Part shown: positions 23,227-32,600 of the stretch, piece by piece
How positions within the stretch are numbered: the stretch's first letter is position 1
Layout: the number at the start of each line of letters is the position of its first letter
Source: a virus
Length of the DNA: 62,896 nucleotides
Direction: 5' to 3' (one strand)
Virus record (IMG/VR): IMGVR_UViG_3300031857_000169
Coordinates: 1-62,896 of that record
Position numbers and translations under genes: made by a program
Notes under the pieces: model-generated
Told to the model about the DNA's origin: nothing
Databases searched by the model: none
What the model saw: the letters and a program-made list of their open reading frames with translations, nothing else

Positions 23227-24300
23227 TTACCCTATATGACATGGTCCTAATGTCGATTCGTTTATTCCGTATCCAACGTTAGGTTGGTTGACCCAAGTCG
23301 CAGAAATGGTACTGTTTGGATAATTACCCGTAGAGTTTAGGTAAGCGTAGAATGTCCCACTTGGGCCTGATTGTGACACAACTTGATAAAATTCCCATCT
23401 ATTTTGTGTGTTATCATAATATACATTACCTATTAATATATTTCCGTTATATATACCATAAATATATTTTCCATTCAATGTTCCAACAACATATCCAGTG
23501 TATGAAATATTAATTGGTACTTCACCATTTTTCTTAACGTTAAAACACATTTCCACAGGAGGGTAAGCACAATCACCGAAAGATGTATACATATATAATA
23601 CTCTAACCGCTTGCCAGTCAACAGTGTTGTCAACAGGGAAGTCATTTGTTGATTCTAAATAAGCCAACAATGTACCACCACCTAAAACAGTTGTTAGTTC
23701 CCACCTATCTAATGAAGTGTTATACCAAACAAAAATACTATTTACAATACCAACAAGTTCATAATATGGTTTTCCATTATATAAACCAGTCTGAGTTATA
23801 GCCGTATATATTGGACCTAACTCTTCATATTCAGTTACAAAACAAATTACTGGTAGTGTAGTAGGTGATGGTGTTAAAGTTGGTAATGGTGTGTTAGTTG
23901 GTGTTGGTGTTATTGAAAGTGTTGGCGTTACTGTAGGTGTTGGTGTTACTGTAGAGGTTGGTGTAGGTGTTAATGCAGGTGTATTTGTTGGTGTAGGAGT
24001 GGGGGTTGGTGTTATCCCTAACACACATTTTGTTGTAACAATAAAATCACCGTAAGTATCTCTCACGGTAACTTGATATTCTCCCACACCTAAATTATTC
24101 AAAGCAGGAGATATACTACCATTACTCCAATTTATTGTATATGGTGGTGTCCCTCCTGTTACACCTAATGTAACTGCACCATCAAAAGACTGTGAAGTTG
24201 TCGGTTGTTTTGTAAAACACTTTGCACCCATAGGAAATATTGTGATAACATCACATTCATTCCTTGGTATAATACTTGCTGGTGTCTTTGGTTCACTCAC
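23227..24300 (-). CDS. Modular tail-fibre protein with SprB-like repeat and Pro-Thr linker
   Basis: 357 residues from a GTG at 24300; no in-frame ATG precedes it. The N-terminal SprB-like repeat (about 35-95) has V-T-G-G-T-P-P-Y-T-I-N-W-S-N-G and V-G-E-Y-Q-V-T-V-R-D. Next comes a long T-P-rich linker (about 95-147), then two tandem copies of a Trp/Tyr-rich module with the pattern N-G-K-x-Y-Y...W/Y-Y-N...R-W-E...A-Y-L-[EN]-S (about 165-215 and 275-330). The arrangement suggests a stalk with sugar- or surface-binding tips. Confidence 0.72.
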   Translation of the reverse strand: MSEPKTPASIIPRNECDVITIFPMGAKCFTKQPTTSQSFDGAVTLGVTGGTPPYTINWSNGSISPALNNLGVGEYQVTVRDTYGDFIVTTKCVLGITPTPTPTPTNTPALTPTPTSTVTPTPTVTPTLSITPTPTNTPLPTLTPSPTTLPVICFVTEYEELGPIYTAITQTGLYNGKPYYELVGIVNSIFVWYNTSLDRWELTTVLGGGTLLAYLESTNDFPVDNTVDWQAVRVLYMYTSFGDCAYPPVEMCFNVKKNGEVPINISYTGYVVGTLNGKYIYGIYNGNILIGNVYYDNTQNRWEFYQVVSQSGPSGTFYAYLNSTGNYPNSTISATWVNQPNVGYGINESTLGPCHIG

Positions 24301-24316
24301 TATTTTAACTTTAATA

Positions 24317-24324
24317 ATAAATAC
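24317..24324 (-). promoter_or_regulatory. GTATTTAT element upstream of the 23227..24300 gene
   Basis: Coding-strand GTATTTAT 16 bases before the GTG start; one mismatch to the ATATTTAT consensus. Confidence 0.35.
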
Positions 24325-24326
24325 AA

Positions 24327-25304
24327 TTATTTATTTTTTTCAATAAAGGATTTCATGACCTCTATGTATTTTATCGTAGAACTATCTTTGTCTACATAAT
24401 CAAAATATGACTTATCATTTTTTAATTTTTCAATTGGGTCAACATTTATGTAATCACCTTTATAAAATTTAGTAGACTTTAAATTTTCTGTAACACCCGC
24501 CATATGAAGTATTGGTTTTTTTTCATAAATTTTGATATTATCTGTCGCCCATGAAAAATCCAATTTTTCTGTCACAATAGTCTCTTTACCATTTAACCAT
24601 AAATTCCAAAGTAATGACCACATTTCGGCAGTCCAAAATTGTATTTGACCAGGATTTATCGGAAATCTTTTTTGGTAGTCTAACATTTGATAATATAATG
24701 GGGTACAATCGTTATATATTTTTTTCCATAATTCACTGTCTGTGTTTTTGATAAGATATTGTCCCCCACCTGAATTTTCTTGATTACATTTAACACATTC
24801 TATTGATACACCAACAACATCTGTCATTTCTCTAAGTAATTGTTCTACTTCAGAGTTAGGATGTTGTGTTTCATATCTATTACAACAATCTTTTATGTAG
24901 TTATAACCAATATAACCAATTGTATCCGACAGATAAGTAAAATCATCATCTAACATACCATCAAAATTAGGTAGGTAATTGAATATTATATCGGCATCGT
25001 GTAAAAAGAATAATTTTCCATATCTTGGATTTTCCTCTAACCATCTATAAATAAGATAGGGTTTAATACTTGGTATATATGTTTTTGAGTTTCTATCATC
25101 AGTATAAAAATGAACATTTATACCATAATTTTTTAATTCATTTGCCTCATCGCTAGGTTCTTTTTTTCCGTGAACCATAGCAAATATCACATGAATATTT
25201 TGTGGGTCTATTCCTTTTTCAATAAAATTATACACATATAGTTTTACTTGCCAATGAAAATAAGGAACGTCAGGTTGAGCTGTTACAAATAAAATATCTT
25301 CCAT
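24327..25304 (-). CDS. Putative glycosyltransferase (GT-A fold, DxD motif)
   Basis: 325 residues. It starts with a Rossmann-type strand (EDILFVTAQPDVPYFHW) and has a central L-F-F-L-H-D-A-D-I-I-F segment near residue 105, a typical GT-A strand ending in the D-x-D metal and nucleotide-sugar binding motif. Downstream are GGGQYLI and an aromatic acceptor-site-like stretch (W-T-A-E-M-W-S-L-L-W-N-L-W), as in many capsule and glycoprotein glycosyltransferases. It lies inside the fibre cluster and has its own host-type promoter, so it could glycosylate fibre proteins or host surface glycans. The donor and acceptor are unknown. Confidence 0.7.
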   Translation of the reverse strand: MEDILFVTAQPDVPYFHWQVKLYVYNFIEKGIDPQNIHVIFAMVHGKKEPSDEANELKNYGINVHFYTDDRNSKTYIPSIKPYLIYRWLEENPRYGKLFFLHDADIIFNYLPNFDGMLDDDFTYLSDTIGYIGYNYIKDCCNRYETQHPNSEVEQLLREMTDVVGVSIECVKCNQENSGGGQYLIKNTDSELWKKIYNDCTPLYYQMLDYQKRFPINPGQIQFWTAEMWSLLWNLWLNGKETIVTEKLDFSWATDNIKIYEKKPILHMAGVTENLKSTKFYKGDYINVDPIEKLKNDKSYFDYVDKDSSTIKYIEVMKSFIEKNK

Positions 25305-25338
25305 AATTAAAAATTATGAAATAAAACAAATAAATAAA

Positions 25339-26559
25339 TCAAAGATAATATAATACTTCTGCAGTTCCCAAAAATGTTGCACTCGCGCTTAATGGTGTTA
25401 TACATATCCACATTTCATCAAGTGTTCCATTAACATTAGAACCAACTCTAATTTGATTGTCGTCAATTTTAAGGGTTGTAAGGGCGGATGTTCCTGATTC
25501 ACCAATTAAGGATGACATAATATGTCCTGGTGATGTTATTGTTGCCGTCACAGTTCCGTTATAAACTGAATACTGAAATGGTGAGTTTGGTATGTCGGTC
25601 CAACTTGGGGTTACAGATAATGTAGGGTTATACTCAATAGTTAGTAAGTAATTATCATTTGAGGTGTTTAAAATACTCAAACTACTATATTGTGATGTCA
25701 CAGATTTATAAGTCGGTTTAAGCCTATAACCAATATATGGATATTTTGTACCTGATGAATTTAAATCTGCCGTTGTTGAGTTTATCACACCTACAGTTGA
25801 ATATAACCCGTTTAATGCTCCTTCTGAACATACTTGTGAACATATCATATCAAAATAACCTGAACCAACCCCAACCTGTCTTATTTCGTACCTGATAGGT
25901 TGATTTGGTGATGACATATAAACATCAGGTTCGTTATTAGCACAATTATGTTCTGTAAAGTAAATTAATATCCCTGCTAAATCTAATCCAAATCTCATTC
26001 TACCAACACCTAACCATTGATAATCAACCGACATTAAATTAGTGTTAGACCAATCTAAACCTATTGGGTCAAATTCATTACTGTTCCATGTGGTTGTTGC
26101 CGCAGTGTAAACTGTTGTACCCGACCTCCATATCTGAAAACTTATTTCATTTGTAACCCCATTACTTTCCAAAAAGTATCCATCAAAAACTGAATTGTAT
26201 GGTGACCCTGTTATTGTTGTAAAAGCCCCAACCCTTTTTATGATATTTGTTTCTAACTGAAAATTTGAGAAACTCGCTTGAAATAACTGACTTTTACCTG
26301 GTTGATAAATTGGGTGTGTCTTACCTTGTCTAATCACCAAATCATTATTTGCGGATGTTGACATTCTAACTCTTGCATACTCTTGATTAAAAATGGATGT
26401 TGCAGTTCCTGCGGTTACCTCATTAATTTGTAACGGATTTTTATCGTATACGTGTTTAATATCCACTAAATTTTGAACTGCTGCGGTTCTCAATCTACCA
26501 AATGCATCCAAATTTGCACTATCACTATAAGAAATCTGATTATTAAAAATAAAACTCAT
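25339..26559 (-). CDS. Phage structural protein with DAFGRLRTA motif
   Basis: 406 residues from the ATG at 26559, which overlaps the upstream stop codon (ATGA); the frame extends four codons further to 26571, but this overlap decides the start. The N-terminus S-A-N-L-D-A-F-G-R-L-R-T-A is a signature shared by structural proteins of many marine and environmental tailed phages. The rest is beta-rich, with repeated strands and few charged residues, as in particle or tail appendage proteins. It belongs to the fibre operon. The exact location in the virion is unknown. Confidence 0.72.
   Translation of the reverse strand: MSFIFNNQISYSDSANLDAFGRLRTAAVQNLVDIKHVYDKNPLQINEVTAGTATSIFNQEYARVRMSTSANNDLVIRQGKTHPIYQPGKSQLFQASFSNFQLETNIIKRVGAFTTITGSPYNSVFDGYFLESNGVTNEISFQIWRSGTTVYTAATTTWNSNEFDPIGLDWSNTNLMSVDYQWLGVGRMRFGLDLAGILIYFTEHNCANNEPDVYMSSPNQPIRYEIRQVGVGSGYFDMICSQVCSEGALNGLYSTVGVINSTTADLNSSGTKYPYIGYRLKPTYKSVTSQYSSLSILNTSNDNYLLTIEYNPTLSVTPSWTDIPNSPFQYSVYNGTVTATITSPGHIMSSLIGESGTSALTTLKIDDNQIRVGSNVNGTLDEMWICITPLSASATFLGTAEVLYYL
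25340..25372 (-). promoter_or_regulatory. Consensus Bacteroidota promoter of the glycosyltransferase gene
   Basis: On the minus strand TTTG (25372-25369), a 21-base spacer, then TATCTTTG (25347-25340). The predicted start is about 30 bases before the ATG at 25304. It overlaps the 3' end of the upstream gene. Confidence 0.5.
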
Positions 26560-27089
26560 ATTATATACCAATTTCCGTTTCTCACCATAACAGTAAGAGA
26601 CATATAGTTTATATTCATATCAACGTATGAATTACCATCAATTAAACCTGATGTTGGTGTTAATCTTATTCTGTATGTACCACAAGTTCCAGATTCATCT
26701 TTTATTGTTATAAAATAACCATCTTTACCAACAGTAGATGGTAAAGTCAAATCTACATTCGAACTTCCACTAATACCCCAATATGATTTGTCCCAAATTA
26801 ATGTTTGTGATGTTGTTATACCTGTTACGGTATAAAAATCGCTTCCACCAGTATAGAATCCTGTTACATTAAATGTTCCTCCCGTATTATTTCTAAATGT
26901 TACTGTTCCGTTAGAATATGTTCCACCAGTCACAAAAACATCAAAAAAAGCATCAAAAACTTGTTGTATCGACCCTTTATATGACGAACCGTCAGGATTT
27001 CCTTGAGAAACATCAGTCGGATCGACCACATGAATTAAGTCAGTTGGTTTAATGTATGAAATGAAAGTTCTATCGGTAAGATAACCCAT
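26556..27089 (-). CDS. Tail-fibre-associated protein
   Basis: 177 residues, beta-rich. It contains GGTYSNGTVTFRNNTGGTFN, a pattern found in distal fibre and appendage proteins of environmental phages, and a C-terminal strand series ending VMVRNGNWYII, which resembles the final strand of trimeric fibre heads. Its stop overlaps the next gene's ATG. An appendage role is inferred from composition and context. Confidence 0.68.
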   Translation of the reverse strand: MGYLTDRTFISYIKPTDLIHVVDPTDVSQGNPDGSSYKGSIQQVFDAFFDVFVTGGTYSNGTVTFRNNTGGTFNVTGFYTGGSDFYTVTGITTSQTLIWDKSYWGISGSSNVDLTLPSTVGKDGYFITIKDESGTCGTYRIRLTPTSGLIDGNSYVDMNINYMSLTVMVRNGNWYII

Positions 27090-27114
27090 TATATCCTTTT
27101 AATTAATAATTATC

Positions 27115-27420
27115 TTAACTTTGAAAATCGTATGATATGTCATCCATAAAAAAGAAGTTTTCCCCATTTTGAAACTGTTTGTTCTCAGGGTATACTAAAC
27201 ACGACAATATCTTAAAGTATTCACATTCGTTAAAATCTATTATTTTAACTCCTATTGATGGTGCATAATTAAATTGTGGTGGTAGGGTTAAAGTTAATAT
27301 TGGCGGTTGATAACTTCCGATAGTTGCTAAAATGGCGCATTGATTTCCATACACATCACAAGCAAATACCTGATATGGTAATGCCAATGTTGTGCTATTT
27401 ACAATTTGTATTTGTGACAT
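27115..27420 (-). CDS. Short tail-appendage module protein
   Basis: 101 residues from the ATG at 27420, the first start after the stop of the upstream gene; the open frame extends eight codons further. It consists of one beta domain homologous in pattern to the 16698-16913 protein and to the N-terminus of the 27422-29602 protein (Y-Q-V-F-A-C-D, Q-C-A-I-L-A-T-I, V-K-I-I-D-F-N-E-C), plus a short C-terminal extension. It is probably an attachment or connector module in the appendage. Confidence 0.65.
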   Translation of the reverse strand: MSQIQIVNSTTLALPYQVFACDVYGNQCAILATIGSYQPPILTLTLPPQFNYAPSIGVKIIDFNECEYFKILSCLVYPENKQFQNGENFFFMDDISYDFQS

Positions 27421-27421
27421 T

Positions 27422-29602
27422 TTATATGAAAAAACTTGGGTCAATTACGTTAGGTACACCACCTATTTGTTCGTATATTTTTACAAATGGATCTACCACT
27501 GGATATCCTGGCCACGTACCATTAACAGGAACATATGACCATAGTTCGAAGTCTTCAACATTTAATGGATTCGGTCTTGTTACTTTTACTTGTAAACCAA
27601 TGTTGAGATAGTAACTCAAATTATTAGTTGGTGAATAACTACGAAATGTCCAATCACTAAAATTACAAGTTTTTGCACTTAAACTTGGGATTATCGTTAG
27701 AGGTAATCCAGAATATGGTATTGTTTCATTTATGTATTGAGGAATGCTCATCTGAGTTCCAAATGTTGCCGCAGAATATGCAGAGGTACCGGTTTGAGTA
27801 ACTGCCCATAGAACTATTGGTTGTTCTAACATAGACCCAGTATTGCTAACAACACTAATATTATTTGTTGTAGCAGTAGACTGTATATTAATATTTGTAA
27901 TCACATTGTTTACCACATTTTCACAATTAAAATCACATTGTGAAAAACTCGTACAATCTGGTATAGTTGGCATAGTAAATGATAATGTCCAAGGTCCAGT
28001 TCCACCGCTGGTTACCGTTGAGGAGGGGTGTATGATAAAAGTTTGGTATCCTGTATTATCTCCACAATTTTCAGCACCCTGTGCTAATGGAATTTGAAGT
28101 TGAAAGTACCTCAAATAACCGAGGCTAGTACAATCAAAAGGACTTCCTGAGTATAATGAATATTTGGTTTGCCAATCATTATAATAATCAGACATATCAT
28201 TAAAATCACTGAAAGTCATATTTATCAACCCTATTCCACCAGAAACTATTTTGTCATATGTTATTGTATTAGTATTTGGTATTTTACAAGATACTGGATA
28301 TTGTACCGCAGAAATACTACAAAATAATTGAGATACAGAACTCAAATTATTTAATGTAAAAATATTTTCGTTATAAAATAAGTCTTCGTACACAGTATCA
28401 ACCCATCTTGTATTAGTTAACATATATTGATAAAAGTCACTATCAGTACAAGAGCTGACTTGAAATGTCATGTTTATTCTATCACACGCAGTTGGTGTTG
28501 TTTGTGTTATTGACGATTGTATTATTTTAAATGGTGGTGTGTTATTTGTATCATAACATAATGAACAATCAAACGATTCTAAACATTCACAATAAAATTG
28601 ATAATTTGTATTCAGATTAGTTTGATTTGGTGTTATTTTTATTTCTAAATAATCACCGTTATTTATTGTAAAACCTGTCAAAGTTAAAACTTTTGACAAG
28701 TAAGTTTCTGGTGTAAGAAACGGTTTTGCAGTTTTAGGGTTAAGAGAAAAGTTAAAATTTGTTTCTGTTAAGTCTAACCCTACGGACAAATTTTCAATCA
28801 CTATTGGATCTTGATAATCGCTACCAAAAAATGTTATTGTAAATGTATCAAATACCGAATACCCCAAAACTCGGAACGCAAAATATGGTTTAGTCGGATC
28901 TAATGCGAATGTACTATAAACTGGTTGTGGTATGACATTAGTCGTCGCACTATAAGAAATTTTATGCGAATATTGTGGATAATTTGTTGGTGAACCATTT
29001 GTACAAGTAAGTGCGTCAACATCAACAAATGTTGATGAAAAACAATTCGCATCTGTGTATTCAACACCGTCTACTGTAATAATTCTTATGATAGGAGTAT
29101 AAATACCCGCAGCAACAGGAACGGCACTTGTACCCGTTAAAGGGTGTATATATGTGTAGTCACCACTATATAAACTACCTAATCCTGAAGTGAAAGCAAC
29201 GTTTGTACTTCCAATTCCAGGACCATACCAATCAATAACATAGTCGGTAATTGTTGTGTCACAACTACCCGTAACTACACCAACCGATATTTCAGATATT
29301 GGGTTAGTGTCATAAAAGTCAAATCCAATTTCACATATATCACAAATTTGATTTATTGTTGTAGTTGTTGTAGTTGTTGTTCCAAATGTTTGACAATATA
29401 TACAATTTTCAGAATCGACTATAGAAACCGAAAATGTTGGGTCTAAAGCATATGGTGGTGGGATTGTTATAGTTACTGGAACAGATGTGATTGTGTCGAC
29501 TAATACACAATTAGTATCAGGACATCCTGAACAAACAAAAACATCAACAGGATATGTTGCCGCTGATATAGAATTTATTGTAACTTCTGTTGGTGATGCC
29601 AT
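27422..29602 (-). CDS. Large modular tail-appendage protein
   Basis: 726 residues. Residues about 1-75 are the 70-residue module shared with 16698-16913 and 27115-27420, followed by a run of eight Thr (near 77-84). The rest is a series of Cys-containing beta domains, including C-D-I-C-E-I-G-F-D-F and C-E-C-L-E-S-F-D-C-S-L-C segments. No enzyme motif is seen. The next gene starts one base after its stop. A receptor-binding or appendage role is inferred from modularity and neighbours. Confidence 0.7.
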   Translation of the reverse strand: MASPTEVTINSISAATYPVDVFVCSGCPDTNCVLVDTITSVPVTITIPPPYALDPTFSVSIVDSENCIYCQTFGTTTTTTTTINQICDICEIGFDFYDTNPISEISVGVVTGSCDTTITDYVIDWYGPGIGSTNVAFTSGLGSLYSGDYTYIHPLTGTSAVPVAAGIYTPIIRIITVDGVEYTDANCFSSTFVDVDALTCTNGSPTNYPQYSHKISYSATTNVIPQPVYSTFALDPTKPYFAFRVLGYSVFDTFTITFFGSDYQDPIVIENLSVGLDLTETNFNFSLNPKTAKPFLTPETYLSKVLTLTGFTINNGDYLEIKITPNQTNLNTNYQFYCECLESFDCSLCYDTNNTPPFKIIQSSITQTTPTACDRINMTFQVSSCTDSDFYQYMLTNTRWVDTVYEDLFYNENIFTLNNLSSVSQLFCSISAVQYPVSCKIPNTNTITYDKIVSGGIGLINMTFSDFNDMSDYYNDWQTKYSLYSGSPFDCTSLGYLRYFQLQIPLAQGAENCGDNTGYQTFIIHPSSTVTSGGTGPWTLSFTMPTIPDCTSFSQCDFNCENVVNNVITNINIQSTATTNNISVVSNTGSMLEQPIVLWAVTQTGTSAYSAATFGTQMSIPQYINETIPYSGLPLTIIPSLSAKTCNFSDWTFRSYSPTNNLSYYLNIGLQVKVTRPNPLNVEDFELWSYVPVNGTWPGYPVVDPFVKIYEQIGGVPNVIDPSFFI

Positions 29603-29607
29603 ATTTT

Positions 29608-29615
29608 ATAAATAT
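29608..29615 (-). promoter_or_regulatory. ATATTTAT element upstream of the 27422..29602 gene
   Basis: Coding-strand ATATTTAT only 5 bases before the ATG at 29602. Confidence 0.45.
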
Positions 29616-29621
29616 TATTTT

Positions 29622-32600
29622 TTATGTAAAGTTTATTATATTACATGATGGTAATTGTGATGCCCCGTTGAATAATAGTGTGGAGGTTTGTAGGAAGTTT
29701 AATCCATAAGGGAACGTTTCGTCAATTGTCCAAACCTGACCATATGATGTGACTATGTGTATTTTTGATGACTCTGTGTACAAACCAAAAGCATCTGTAA
29801 TTGTTGGGCTAAGTTGTATGTCTATTTCTTGTACACCAGTTGTATAATCATACTGACTTATATATTCATTACCATCATCCTTTGTTGTTACTATAAGTTT
29901 ATTACTTGTAGTATATATAAAGTCACCAGACACTTGTCGTGTAAAAGGTATGTTAAACTTATTTGTAATTACAGGTGAAACACCACTTATGTCCATTTCT
30001 ATAATTTGTGTCACACCTGTCACACATATCAATGTTGTGTCATCAATTGCTGCCAATCCTGGTCCAAATTGTGTTGATCCAAAACTAATAGTTCTATTGT
30101 AATTACCTGAAAATGGTGAAAGTGTTATATCATATTCAAAAATATTAACATTTCCTAAGCTACTGTCTAACAACCAAAGTTTATTTGCTGTATGTGCGTT
30201 ATCTGAAAAAAACGCAGACACCCAACCTGTAATAAAAGGAACTAAATTTGTTTCACTATTTGTGGGGGTAAAATACCCATAAACATTTGTAAAATCACAA
30301 ACAATAACATCACAAGATAAAAGGTCAGGAGGTGTTGGTAATGATGGTGTAGGTGTAGGTGTTGGTGTTGGTGAAGGTGTTGGTCCACATTCTCCTGTGT
30401 CACAAGAGTAAATGATTGACAAAGTAGCAGAACCAGGACCAGAAACAACTGTAGGTACTGATGTTGAACACACATAAGCTACTTGTTCTCTTAATAGTAT
30501 TGATGTTGGTCCGATTTTACAATCATCATAGTCGAATATTGTTGCCACAAAATAATTACCATCTAAGAAATAACAAAAACAATTTGTAGGTGTCGGGCTT
30601 GGTGTTAATGTTGGGGTTGGCGTTAATGTTGGTGTAACACTTATTGTAGGTGTGGGTGTTGGTGTTAATGTTATTGTTGGGGTTGGGGTTGCAAATTCAA
30701 TATCAGCCTCGAAATCCTCACAAGAATCATTTAATGTTATATCCGCAATAAAATTATTACAATCACGCTGTTTACCACAAGTCTCACAAATTATCTCATA
30801 TTCAATTAGAAGATTGATTTTAACATTAATATCTGCCAATTCATTAAAATTAACCGATATACAATTTTTATTTTTTTCATCACAATTATTTGTTATTGTG
30901 ATTTTGTTTGTTGCAACATCAATAAACACATCTCCTATTTCGGGATATTCATTAAGTGTATTTTGTAAGCTTTGGATCCAAAGGTACTCTGCAAAAGTGG
31001 CAAATGTTCCCCCAGTATAGGTATAAAATAAATTTTCTTTTATATTACCATCAATGTTTACTTGTGTTGTAAATGTGGCATTAATTATTTGACAACCTGT
31101 ATTACCAACTGTCAAATCGAAGAATCCTTCATTCATCATTTGAAGTATCCCTCTTTTCCCATATTTACCCGTGTTAACAAAATCATCACTACAAATAGTA
31201 TAGGACTCGTATATTGTGGTTATTTCTGTTCCACTTAAAACAACCTCAGCCGTTTTAGTACATCCACTACTATCTATAACGGTTACAGAATATGTACCAT
31301 TTGATAAATTAACTAAATGTAATCCTGTTTGTGAACCAACATTAGAACTCCAATTAATTGTAAACGGAGGAATACCATCTGTTATATTTAAAAATATTTC
31401 ACCATCGTTTCCACTTACGGGTTGTATAGTCGAAAGGAAAAAATCAACTGGTTGTGATGGTGATATATAAATTAACTCTTGTTGTACACAAGGTGGTGTT
31501 GCAGAATCAGAAACTGAAGCCAAATAAAAACCTGGTGTAAGATTTGTGAATGTATTTGTTAATTGTGTTGTGGTTGTTATTGGTGTTCCACCTGACAAAG
31601 TATACGTTAATGGTAATGTACCTCCTGATGAAGCCGTAATTATAACCGTTCCATTATTAAATCCACAAAATGTATTTGAGAAACTTGTTGCAATTGTGTA
31701 TTTATTCTCATTTAAAACACTAAAACTTGTTGTAAAAATACAACCTGAATTATTTGGTATATCTTGTATTGATAATGTATATAAACCACTTGTCAACCCA
31801 CTGAAATCACAAATTGATAATGCGGTCGTAATTGTTGTATTTCCGAATGGGTCGGTCAATGTGTATTGAAAGTTTCCTGGTGCTAATCCATTATTTAACT
31901 CAATGTGAACTGAACCGTCGTTCAAATTACAGTTTGAATTTGTTACCTGTAAAGTTGTGACAATAAAACCGTTTGGTGTTAATAAACTAACGGAGGCTGT
32001 TGTTGTACATAATCCTGAGTCTGTTACAAATACTGAAAAAACTCCCGCAGGTAATCCTGTAAAGGTATGAGTATTTCCGAATTCAACTTGGATATCTCCG
32101 TTTGAACCTGAAAAATAATATGGTGCGGTTCCTCCTGATAATACAACAGTAACCTCCCCATCATTTGTAAAACAACTTGGTTGTTCAGTTGTTAAAATAG
32201 AAGCAACTCCAAGTATTGGGACTTCAGATAATGTAATAGTTTTAGTTAATGTACAACCATTTGCATCTATTATTGTTACACCATAAGTTCCCGGATTTAA
32301 ACCAATAACTTCAGGTCCTGTTTGAACACCCACATTTGGTGTCCAGTTATATGTGTATGGTGGTGTTCCTGTTAATCCTGTAACAAAAATTTTACCATTT
32401 CCATCTATTGATACGCAGCTAGAATCATTAACACCAAATAACCCAAAATCCAATGGGTCTGATTCCTTTATTAAACAAACTTCACTTTTTCCTGTACAAC
32501 CCCCACCATCATTTCCAATCACATAATATAAACCTGGTGATAAATTATTAAAAGTGTTATTAATGTTACTTCCAGTTCCAATTAAATTACCATCGATATC

